A stretch of DNA of 64,000 nt from Asparagopsis taxiformis. Lineage: Eukaryota; Rhodophyta; Florideophyceae; Bonnemaisoniales; Bonnemaisoniaceae. Positions within the stretch are counted from its first letter, which is position 1. Each line of letters starts with the position of its first letter. Under the pieces are notes generated by a model, which made no database searches, was not told the origin of the DNA, and saw only the letters and a list, made by a program, of their open reading frames with translations. Shown in pieces: positions 10,957 to 21,297 of this stretch. A program made the position numbers and the translations under genes. The DNA lies in contig JALQPE010002935.1 of NCBI GenBank assembly GCA_030407315.1, positions 1 through 64,000 of the forward strand. Direction: 5' to 3'.

Positions 10957-11835
10957 TCAGATATCTAAACGCTCCCAGTAGTCGACATTGAAGGGAGGCT
11001 GTAGCAACTTCTCCCTGGAAGTTCGCAGTGATAGATGGGACCGGATAGGATGCTGGTACCTCACCGAAGAACGACCCTCCGCGAATCCCATTCCTCCGTG
11101 ATACACGTCCGTTCGGCATACAAGCAGGGAATACAGTGGGATGCGCACGTTCGTCACTGGCACGCGGTACTTGTCTTTCGCTGGATGACTTAGGCACACA
11201 TGGCTGAACTTGGCGATACGAATGATGAACCCATCTGCACCAGCAGCCATCATGAAATATGATGGCGAGTTGAGAGGACCAGTTCCAGTTCCCTCACGGA
11301 CGGGAACATCGGTATGCATAAGTTGCTCCTGACTACCTTCTGCGGTCAAAATCAGACGAAGGCCCGTTTCTGGAAAAACCACCGCTTCTTCTCTTCCAAA
11401 CCCGAGCTTCAGGTTCTCCGCACAAATCGCCTTACCTAGCTCCAGAATCAGCTTGTTCCTGTACTGCCGCGCGCTTTCTTGCTCAAGGTCATCGCAGATG
11501 CTTTTCCGGTCCGTCTTGAATACACCAGTGCTGTCTTTCGGTCGAAGTGGTTTCCACGGGTTCTTCTCACTTGCACTTGAGCCACTTGTAGTACCTTGGA
11601 ATGTGCTGGCCATCTGTGTGAATAACTCGTGCGTAGCTGCTCCCACTGTAGTAGAAGAGAAAATGTCTTGCAACACCACGTAACCAAGCTCGTCGATCAT
11701 TCTTCTCTGGTAGCTGAAGTATTGTTGGCTTTCACAAGAACCGAGGGGACATACCAAAGTAGAGTAGCCTGCAGCTGCTTCCATTATCTCCGTCCGGATT
11801 GTATCAATGTCTTCTTCTGTGATATAATACTTCAT
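10957..11835 (-). CDS. 2-oxoglutarate/Fe(II)-dependent oxygenase-like protein, module 2
   Basis: About 292 aa and uninterrupted. Paralogue of 5772-6761: both start MKYY, both have an N-terminal helical part, a GLRL(L/I)LTA strand, the H-x-D pair (H174, D176 in LMHTDV), the SPSYFMM and ShVCL segments, distal H246 in TDVYHGGMGF and R265 in HPIRSHL. The two are clearly divergent, so this is not a recent tandem duplicate. The ATG overlaps the stop of the upstream ParB-like frame as ATGA. Role as for module 1: an oxygenase of unknown substrate, possibly acting on modified bases or chromatin. Confidence 0.72.
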   Translation of the reverse strand: MKYYITEEDIDTIRTEIMEAAAGYSTLVCPLGSCESQQYFSYQRRMIDELGYVVLQDIFSSTTVGAATHELFTQMASTFQGTTSGSSASEKNPWKPLRPKDSTGVFKTDRKSICDDLEQESARQYRNKLILELGKAICAENLKLGFGREEAVVFPETGLRLILTAEGSQEQLMHTDVPVREGTGTGPLNSPSYFMMAAGADGFIIRIAKFSHVCLSHPAKDKYRVPVTNVRIPLYSLLVCRTDVYHGGMGFAEGRSSVRYQHPIRSHLSLRTSREKLLQPPFNVDYWERLDI

Positions 11836-14070
11836 TCTCGATTTGGAAGGAACGCATAAAGGCAGCTTCTCAGGTATACCTGAGATATATACCTGAGATA
11901 TATCTCCTCTGCGAATGTGCGGTCTGGAAGGGAGTTTTCTTGCTCGTCAGTGAAGAGTGGTGCTTCTTCTCCAGTCGTTCGTTTTCTTGCATTGACTCTA
12001 CTCTTCTTTTCCCGGGGAGGCCCAATCTCAATGTTGTCATCCGGCGTATTGGGCTCAGGAAACTTCGCGCTAGTTTCTTCCCTTCTTCGCTTCTTAAACC
12101 TGGACTCGTTTTCATCGCCGCTTCCACCAGAGCTCCTGCTTCTTCCCGAATTCTCCTTGTCCACTTCGGCCGGGCTAGTGCTGTTAGTTTCTGGTGTCCT
12201 GATTCGAAGTTTCAATATCACAGAGCGGTTCTACGCATCTCCAGCTTGTTGTCCAGTCGTGTCTATGTCCGTGCGACCACTATTGTCCAAGTTGATATCC
12301 AGACTTTGCGTATCGCCGCTTTGTTTCCTTCCCTGAGGATGATCTTCTCTGACAATCCTTCCCGGCGAATTATCCCTGGCACGCCTTTCCCGCTCTGCCC
12401 TTGAAGCTGAAAGACGTTCCTGTTCTTTTTGGAGAACAGCAAGACGTTCTGCTTCCCTCTTCTCAGCTGCTGCAAGACGCGTAGCAGGACGTTCCTGTCC
12501 TACCTCTTTTTCTGCGGCAGGACGGTCTTCTGCTTCTTTCGGGGTGCTCAGAGGTTCCTCTTCTATTGCTTTCGTTGCGAAAGCAGGAATCACTTCTTCT
12601 GCCACCACATTTGGAGTAATTTCCTGTTCTTCCTCCACAACAGCAGAAACCTCCTGCTCTACTTGGGCTTCGGCAGATATTCCTTCTTCTGCTTGAACAG
12701 GACCAGGAGTTTCCACCGTTTCCTTCTCTGTAGAATTATTTCCCTGTTCTGCGGCAGTAGGTGCTTCTTCCTCTTCTGCTTTGGCGCCAGCAACAAGTGC
12801 TTTTTCTATTTCTCCGGGGGTCATGCGATTCCGTTCCCTCTCCTCCTCCGCTTTCGTCTCCTGCATTGCCTTTGTCCCGGTAGCATATTCCAGTTTGTCG
12901 TAAAAACTGTTTGTAAACATCCCGTTCTTGGTTCTCAGACTGCTTCTGTCTACCACGTCGTCATGAAAGTCGACAAGGACGAATACAATGCGCTCTCCAA
13001 TGCGATGATCATTATCCCCGACCTCCTTCGCGTTTTCTGCTGCCAAATCCGTTCGCACGAATTCCTCCATCGTTGCAGAGTTCAACCACTTGCTGACGAC
13101 CTCTGCCATATCATAGATGGCCAACAGAGCCAGTAGCCAAGTGCGCATCGTGAACGGACTTCCGCTTCCGATATTTCTGACAAGTCCTCTCTCCTCCTCA
13201 TCCTTGTCCACGACGCTGTCATCTCGAGCACAAACCACTGGAACCACTCCTTATCGCGCGTCCCACGTCCGTCCGTGCCATTGCGGAATATTGCGTTATT
13301 GACAAGATCGAGCACGCACCCGTACATATCGGCAGAGTCAATTCGAGAAAAGTCCGGATCTCTTCCCTCGGTTCTTGCATCCTCGATTTCTCTGTTCCTA
13401 TCCAAAGCATTGTAAACGCTAGGGATAGAGCTCCAGTACACGAAAGAAACGCTGTCTGTGCGATTGAACCCCTTCGCAATGTTGATGTACTGCCTATACG
13501 AGTTCTCCGAACGGTTCCTGTCGGACGGCAGAATATAGGAATAGGAATCCATCTCTGGTTGGAAAACCTGAGAAACTCTATGACCGCACAGACATTGTCG
13601 GCAATGCTCACAGAAGCGGCATCGTGAGTTTGTATATTGGCTTCGAGAGACAGTTTCAGAACCTCCAGCGCATCGAAAATTAGACGCCCGTTCGGCGCAA
13701 TCAACTGTTGTACCCAAACCAATTCCAAGGAATCCCTGTTCTTTCCTGAGTACTTCTCCAGGCATAGTTGCAGAGCAGCTATGCGATGAGAGCCATCGAT
13801 GCAGTAATACTCGTCTCCTTCGTTATCTTCCATTTTGCAGACTGTAATCATAGTTCCAGTGGTAGAGAAACCTCTATCCATGAAAATGCTGGCCAGTTCG
13901 TTTACACGACCCGGTCGCACCAAACGGGAGGTCACTGTCGGAAATTTCACTTTGCGAGGATCAACTTGCACTTTAGAAGAGCTGTACTGAGCAATAGTGA
14001 TGCTTTTCTCTTCAGCAGAAGGAGAATTGCTCTTCTCCGCTGTAGTATTCATGATACTATTGTCTCCCAT
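11832..14070 (-). CDS. ParB-like protein with charged tail, module 2 (two frame breaks)
   Basis: Chosen start is the ATG at 14070 (MGDNSIMNTTAEKS). The core has RPGRVNELASIF, then CIDGSHRIAAL (ParB-type D-G-x-H-R) and VSIADNVCAVIEFL, each matching module 1. The frame shifts near 13555 and again near 13200. Between them lie INIAKGF, VYWSSIPSVYN and WFVLEMTAS, all matching module 1. A ~200-aa Glu/Ala-rich, probably coiled-coil tail (AEKREAERLAVLQKEQERL) follows, then a basic segment (FKKRRREE) and QENSLPD. The tail contains another break near 12230. Either a decaying gene or an error-containing assembly; the conserved matches in all segments favour one original protein. Confidence 0.62.
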
Positions 14071-14870
14071 TGTAATCCCTGCAATCTCAGTTCGTTCAAT
14101 CAGTTCTGTGTTCAAATGTTGTGTAGACGATGAAATCCACAATTGTGGTACCTCCGAGTGCGCTTCCCGTCTCTCAGCTTCCTCTCATATACTGTCCGGA
14201 CAAGACATCCCTACCTACCTTCAGTCCTGATGAACCTTACGCTGCACCCGCTCAGCACCTCTGACTCTACCTGATCCTGATACCTCCACAAAGCGTTTAG
14301 CCCTTTCCATCAATCTACACCTAATAGTATGTACCTCTAGCGCATATAATGAAATCGAACCCGTTTACCTCACCACGTCAATTATCATTCATATTCCAAC
14401 AACCTATTTCATCCACACTCTCCACCTCGCTTCTTCTTCCATACCATTGATTCCTATCAATCGATTCTACGTGAGTTTTATACATTTACTATGATCCACC
14501 TCTCCTACAAGTCTGAAAAATTCATTTCTACACTAACTTTTGCTACTCACAAATAAACGGTTCCCGTGCAGGCCACTGCTTGAATTTCTTCCTAATGGCG
14601 TACTCGGCTGCAAAGGATTCATAGACTATTTAAACGGTGATCATATAAATGGTTTTCAATGTGCTCCAATGGACAATACACCAATGAACATCAATATGAA
14701 TTCTTTTCAACTACCTATTCACTACTGCGATTCAGTTTTCTTGCATACCAAATCTCATTGCCTTCCTACCCTAGTCGATTCAAAATGCTTCCTCCTCGTC
14801 AGTTGATCAATATTCCTTACAACGAGCAGGTCCTCTGGACATCCTAAAGTTGGTTACTTAACCTTAACTA
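14071..14870. other. upstream region of module 2
   Basis: AT-richer than the genes, no supported gene. Short plus-strand reading frames here look like chance. It probably contains the promoter of the minus-strand ParB-like gene. Confidence 0.3.
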
Positions 14871-15140
14871 TCGATGAATTTGCTGTAAGAAAAGAAAACA
14901 TTACAGCGGCCACAATTTTTTACCCGGTAAAAATTCTTGCTGATTTTTACCCGGTAAAAAATTCTTCGGCCACTGCAAGGAAACGGTTCCTTACAGCAAA
15001 GTCATCGTTACGATGACTTTGCTGTAAGAAAGCAAATCACTACAGCTGCCACGATTTTTTACCCGGTAAAAAATTCTTGGCCACTGTAATGGCAACGTTT
15101 TCTTACAGCAAAGTCATCGTAACGATGACTTTGCTGTAAG
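14871..15140. repeat. hairpin array L3
   Basis: A degenerate half palindrome (about 14871-14889), a long middle hairpin (14900-14979), a full 39-nt palindrome (14990-15029), a second middle hairpin (about 15040-15090) and a final palindrome (15102-15140). Same building blocks as L1 and L2. L2 and L3 bracket module 2, 10.5-15.1 kb. Confidence 0.88.
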
Positions 15141-15260
15141 CATACCTCCCTCCATCCTCTCAGATCCTCTCCCCACTACTTTGCACCAATCCACCAACGC
15201 CCTAGAGTGTACAATTCATATGTGATGCATCTGGTTATTCATTTTATTCTTCCCTAAAAA

Positions 15261-18200
15261 TCATGCAGCCCTCGGTGGAAATCCGTCTCGCCTACATAGT
15301 GCATATATCTCTCCACCCTCCAGCAGTCCGGGTCCGTGCCTTACCTCCCTCATGTTCTCATCATATTCGCATACACTCCCATTGCAATAGTGCATACCAA
15401 ACACCTCAGTGACTCCCTCACTCATCTCCACAATTACTGTTCGTCGCCTCTCTTCGACCCTGAACACTCCTTCATCAGTTTTTTGCAAACCCAGGCAAAC
15501 TCCATAAGCTGTACCTTGCTCATCTCTCGCACTCTCGTTCCTCAGGATAAAGAACGCTAGAACAATAAAAAACCGCGGTTCATAATTAATTCTTCCCCGC
15601 ATTATCTCTGATGTGAGACGAGACGCCGGGTACAGAATCGCTTGTGAAGTTGCACCATCCTCACATGTCATCTGTTCAGGGCAAACAGCATGGATGATAG
15701 CTCCTGATTCTAGAGAGCCAGACCTCTGCACTGTTTTCCTTCCCCACTCTGTCGTAGTGCTTCTAGAAACTCTTCTCACCCATTCGGCATACTTTCCACA
15801 CCCGCTTGTTCCGCTTCCGTACCTTTCGGTAAAGAACCGTTTGAAAACCCTACAGCACCCTCTGCCATATCACATTTTCCATTCATGTACTCCTTGACCT
15901 CGTCAATAGATATACCTCCATGCCCTCTCCACGTCACAATTTCACCATCCGCCGACAATATCTTTCCTCGACGCTGGGAGAGAAGCTGGAGAACCGGTTC
16001 CTGGAAGCAGTTTTTCACTACCTCGTCTTCCACATCTATTTCTCTCCCTAGCTCCTGTGAAAGAACGTTGACCAGTTGAGAGCATTCGGACGAGGACCAA
16101 TGTTGTGGCTCCATGCCGATTTCGCGCAAAACAATGGCCACTCTCGTCTGCCAGTCATCCGCAAGAACTAATTCCAGCGCTGAAGCTGTTCGCTTTGGTG
16201 ATTGGACATTCTCACACCTTTCTTCAGCGGCTGATGCATCCGTTCGAATATAAGCTCCTGCACGTGCTTCACAGAGCCGTAGGCAGGAAGCGTATGAACA
16301 CAAAACTCGACAAGACGATGAACATTAGGCTTGTCCAAATGTGCTCCTGCTCCCTTCACTTTCCGACAATACTCATTCAACGTCTCCACGTAGTCTACAG
16401 TTCTTCCCAGAATGTATTCATTCCTGCCACCTTCTCCGTCAGCCGTCTCTACTTCATTTGGACCGTCTTTCCACCATACGGGCATGAAACTAATACACGA
16501 AACCAGCTTCTGAAACATCACTACTAGTTTGACGGCCCCATCAAATTTTTCACGATGACCTTCCCCTTTCCCATCCATCATTCGAGCTGCGTTTTCGAAT
16601 GCCATAGGTGATATCAGCAGCACACTGAATATGTCACTCATGTTCATGGAAAGCAGATTGTTGGTTCCAAATAAACGGTTCTGCCTTCCCATCCTGAACT
16701 TCTTCAGAGCGCCCAGAATTTGCAATTCAGCTACCTCTCGAATTCGTGGGCTGGCAGCTGAAATACAAGCGTTCAGTACATCTTGTGCCAGTCCAGACAA
16801 TAGATGGTCAGGTGCTATCACTGCGGAACGGTACGGGTCAAAAATTGCTGGGACAACTGAAACTCCGTTTTCCGTCTTTGGTACTTCTTCCTGCACTGCT
16901 TCCAAGGAAGTGCTCAGGACATGAAATGGTAAATGTTCCCCTTCTTCTGCAGCCAGTCCGAGAGTGCGAAGCTGGGTTTCTGTGGCATCCTTACGTGTCG
17001 ATGCATTCCGATACTTGCTCCTGGCATGCGTCGATGTTTGCCCGTTCACTACCGAAGTGTATGCATTCTTCGTGCCACCAGTACTGCTCAGGTCATATTT
17101 GCGGAAACTGCAGATGTGGCACGGAGAGTTTGATGTGTGTCCAAGAACATCCAGGGTATGTGAAACTGCAGGATAGTCTCCAATGCTCCCCACTGGGTCT
17201 AGAAATACCACAACATCTTCTCCCTCTGCATTTTTCGTTGGGAAACCCTCTGTGCTTCCCCGCACTATATCTTGAACGATATATCGCAATACACAATTTG
17301 TGGACACTCCCGGAGGTGGCAAACCAATCACTCGAACCGCTTGGTAGCTTCCCCTTTTCCGAGGCGGTAGATTGAGAGGTAACATATAGCATCCACCAAA
17401 ACTTCCCTTCCTGCTTGTGAATGGTTCAAAGTCATCCGTGTAAAGGAGAAATCGGTAAACAAAGTAGTTTCGACCATCCTCCAGCTTTCCCCAACATGGT
17501 GCATCTTCTCACGGAGACGCTGCGTGCCATTGCGACCTGTGGTCTCCGAAACCATCCGAGAACACCCCTGAAACACGAATTTCTTCATAGTTGGGGCTTC
17601 CTAGTCTATCGGGCGGGTTTCTGGCTTCAGCAAAGCTCGCGCCCGGTGAAAAGCAAAGTAACATGGTGGATGCTTCTCCGACCTGCTCTTTCAAATACCT
17701 GTTCACCAATACGACGTGTGGAACAATATCACCCTCTTCCATTCCAATTGGTAATAAAACGGTTATCACGTCCCCAGCTCGTGTTCCTTTTCCCTGGCTC
17801 CTGCTCCGATTACACATTGCGATATCGCTCGCAGAGCATGCTGCCTCTCCCATTCCAATAGATGTGACATTCACGGCTGCAGATATTTTTCGACATGCAC
17901 ATCATGCTCACCGTCGTGTCGATCCTCATAGGTAACTATGGTCCTAGCATGAAGTTCTCACAACGATGTAACCGCCACTCTTCTCCTCTTCGGTTTCCCA
18001 TCATCTCTGTCATTCTTCCTGAACCCTTTTGCTCTTTCGATGACGGCAACCTGACGAGCTCCTGGATGACATCGGATTCGAATTGCTGTTCCATCAGGTA
18101 CATAAATGTGCTTCAAACCCTTTTTCCCATCGCTGTCAATGGGAACAACTGCTGTGCGAACGAATGGGTCGCTCAAAACACCCCTCCTGCACTTTGCAAT

Positions 18201-19061
18201 GAACGAATCTTCAATGCTGCACTCTGCGGTTGATTTTTCTCCTTCCGAGCTTCGATTGTTCGCATCACTGCGGAATGCTTTAAAGATTGGTCGAGTCTGG
18301 ACATCTTTCAGAGCCCATGTGCTTGGGAGTACAATACGAACTTTCGCCATTCCTCCACAATTGTCTCTGTCATCTGTTGTTCCACGGGTTCCTACTGCAC
18401 CTCGATGCTGTGCAGCTCTTGCTCCGCTCTTTCGAAGGTCTATCGGAAAATCGATGTCACAGCTCTTTGCATAGCAGGGTTTCCTCAAGAATGGTAGTAT
18501 CTTCTGTCGCATCACAGAGTCCGACGGGACATGCTCACTTGGATCTCTGCGGAAATTCATTCCGAACAGGGTACCTTCATAGTGGGCTCTTGTCATTCTT
18601 TGAGTTCCACTCAGCTGGAGAGCCCCATACATCGCAGGCCATTGTAGTAATGCCTTGAAATCACCACATGCTTCATCCCCAGCATTTCGGTCTATCGGGC
18701 CTCCAGTTGAAATGGAATCAGAACCTCGTCCGGTTGCTTCTTCCGATTCCATTAGCGTGCTCGATGCTACGTAGATGTCACTTCCAGCTTCATCGTTGTT
18801 GCTGTACACATCAATACAACCTTCTATTGTGTCACCCATAGGGATTGGGGACTCCAATAGGTCATCTGTGGTACACTCACGTCGTAGCTCATTACCTCTC
18901 GGGATTTCTTTCTTCATGCAGGCTGCATCACTGCTGCGGATTTCTCCCTGCAGTTTCCCAGGAAGCTGTTTACTGGGACTGGCCACATTGAGTGAATCGA
19001 ATCTCGCCTTTGTCCTACGACTTGTGGTTTTCTTTCGAATAGGAGTCCGTCTCGGAGCCAT
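15261..19061 (-). pseudogene. Plavaka-like (CACTA-group) transposase, multiple frame breaks
   Basis: Read on the minus strand from MAPRRTPIRKKTTSRR at 19061, segments in different frames form one protein of about 1200 aa. An N-terminal region (WPAMYGALQLSG, LPSTWALKDVQ) ends at a stop at about 17958. Then come 17874-17509, a core with a LYTDDFEPF-like strand and GGCYMLPLNLPPRKR in 17385-16168, GDYPAVSHTLDVLGHTSNSP with the cysteine pair CHIC, and a C-terminal FCVHTLPAYGSVKH...FERMHQPLKK. The C-terminal domain continues in other frames to 15261. This pattern (NLP-R strand, C-x-x-C, H...E..H near the end) is that of Plavaka-type RNase-H-fold transposases. Breaks near 17.95, 17.5, 17.4, 16.18 and 15.78 kb suggest decay. 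Confidence 0.7.
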
Positions 19062-20025
19062 CTTGATGTTTTTGTTCTTTTCTTCTTCGCTCAGTTTTGT
19101 TGCATAGAATACAACTCTAAACTTCTACGACATGACTACTATCTCAATACAGTACTACTACTTTTAACCGTTACGAAACCTTTCCAGGCTTTCATTCGAT
19201 CCAATGAACTGGTTCACCACAATGCTTTGCCCTATGCTCATTGCTTTATGCACATTGATTGCTATTTCATCCGGACTCAACATCGTTTTGCTATCTTGTA
19301 TCGCATTCCCTAACCACAAACCTAGCCAAGATGTATCCATTTCCGGAAAACAGCCGTTTATTTCGCAGTGATGCTCTAGGCACTAATACTGAATCTGATT
19401 TTCTCATACACGTACTTCCCACTCGTATACTCTACCACATTTTCGGCCCTATTTACAATTTGAAAGCACAATCTCTCGTTGAATCGTACTCGGTGTGATA
19501 TCTTAAATTAGCATAAATTTATATATTGCAATGCAGATTCACTGCTCGCTTGCAACATGAAAATTATAAAATTTCTCCCACACTGCTGTTTCCTAGCCGC
19601 CCACATCCACGTGGCCCGCTTTGACTGCCTGCCAAGTGTGCTCAGAGCATGCAATGACGTCATCGATATATACCGTCCAAATCATCACTGGAAGCGCGGA
19701 CTCCTCGTCCAGGAAAGTGCGCCATTTTTCCTACTCCTCGCCTCACCCTTTTCTTTAGGCCCCATATGCTAGTGTTTTTCCTATATTTCTGTAGTGATGA
19801 CGTCATTATAGACTAGAGAAGGCGGTAGAAGATACAATAATTTTGCGCCTGTTCTGCCAGGTCATGTGCTTCAAAACGTAATTCGCACCCTAGGTATCGT
19901 TTTTCTGGGCCTCCCATCGCACCGCTCCGTTTCAAATTCATCCCTTTATTGTTCTCCTACACGTCATTTCCGCCCGCAGAATGCTACTTAAACGACAGAT
20001 TCTGGAAATCCCTGTTTCCATCTTC
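19062..20025. other. intergenic, no gene seen
   Basis: AT-rich DNA with only short chance reading frames. The right part after 19970 leads into an inverted repeat. Confidence 0.4.
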
Positions 20026-20160
20026 ATATCCGTCGGAGACAAAGCAACAACTTTTGCTGTGGAAGCTGTATAGATCATCTGTACTGCTTCCAAAGCGTAA
20101 GTTGTAGATCATCAATACTGCTTCCAAAGCCAAAGTTGTTGCTTTGTCTCCGACGGATAT
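20026..20160. repeat. 29-bp perfect inverted repeat with internal direct repeats
   Basis: Arms at 20026-20054 and 20132-20160 are exact reverse complements (outer end ATATCCGTCGGAGACAAAGC). The 77-bp loop holds two direct copies of GATCATC..TACTGCTTCCAAAGC. It resembles a small foldback/MITE or a strong hairpin. Confidence 0.85.
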
Positions 20161-20870
20161 GAACCATGATGGTACGTTTCCACAACTCACGCCACTAACC
20201 CAGTTTTCTATTTGTTTCCTCTTTCTCAGGTTTCCAGTCGGTGAGTGTTCCACTTCTACTTTCATTTATCTTTCTCTCTTACCACTTCTCCAATACTGTT
20301 CTTTTCTGCTCTGCCTGTGAGTACATATCTCAATTTGGGATGTAATGGTATTTGTTAAGGTACGTTAGTCTCCTAATCACCATCAATTTCCGTCTCCAAT
20401 TCAACGTCACTAACTTGTTTCCTTTCTCTACATCATTTTTTCTTCTTCTCTTCATTTCCTAGCTTATTCATGCAGCTCAATCAGTTGATAGATTTGTAGA
20501 CTTTTCTAGTAGTTTTAGTTTTACTCGTCGGAATAGTGTTCGTTGTAGTAGCATTTTTAACATAGGGATTGTTTATTCTCAATGTAGCCTGCGCAAATAA
20601 ACAAATCCAGAGTGAAGCTTCCCATATCGCACCCTCTTAGATTGCTACCTATCCTACCGCGTATACCTCTCGCTAGCTCATAGTCACTATGAAATAAAAA
20701 TTCCTAGCCGTACTATTCTGTCCATTCCCATATGAATACCGTCCATGCCCCATCCTGATAGCGCTAGAACTGCCTCCCTCTACCCCAAAAAGATGCCCAC
20801 GACAGCGTGACGCTCCATCTCATCCACCACTCCCAGACACCGAATTTTACTATATCAGGACACTACTTTT
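20161..20870. other. intergenic, no gene seen
   Basis: Low-complexity AT-rich DNA without a supported gene. Confidence 0.4.
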
Positions 20871-21297
20871 ACTGTCTACAGGTACTGCCCAGGGCAGCAC
20901 AAAGTACTGTCTACAGGTACTGCCCAGGACAGTGAAAATCACTGTCTCCAGGTACTGCCCAGGACAGTGCACCGTGTTGGTTCCATCTATTGTCCCAGGC
21001 AGCGTATTTCACTATCCGGCCTTGGCCAATACAAACACTATCCGCCAACACTGCCCAGTACAGTAAATTACATCATATCCAACTATTGAATAAATCATTA
21101 ATTTTTACTGTCTCCATTCACTGCCTCAGACAGTACGGTGAGACAGTGTTTTTTACTGTCTGCAGACAGTGTTCCGTACTGTCTGCCAGACAGTGCAAAT
21201 CACTGTCTCCAAGTGTGGCATTAATTTTCATTTGCCGCATAGTGATTTTTACAGTCTCAGACAGTAAAAATCACTGTCTCACCGTACTGTCTGAGGC
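20871..21297. repeat. ACTGTCT/AGACAGT palindromic array
   Basis: It starts with three near-tandem ~40-bp units (ACTGTCTACAGGTACTGCCCAGG). A dense run of ACTGTC and GACAGT follows. The right end is a perfect 26-bp inverted repeat with arms at 21123-21148 and 21272-21297. The right arm supplies the last codons and the stop of the methyltransferase-SET gene. Confidence 0.8.

Noticed and set aside
12429..13136. 235-aa plus-strand Phe/Cys/Leu-rich ORF that looks membrane-like
   Set aside because: It is the reverse of the Glu/Ala-rich tail of the module 2 ParB-like gene.
5772..14070. Programmed ribosomal frameshift between ParB-like and oxygenase parts
   Set aside because: The frame offset differs between the two modules and no shared slippery site is seen.
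9662..15140. CRISPR-like regular repeats
   Set aside because: The repeats are palindromic hairpins alternating with other hairpins, without unique spacers or cas genes, in eukaryotic DNA.
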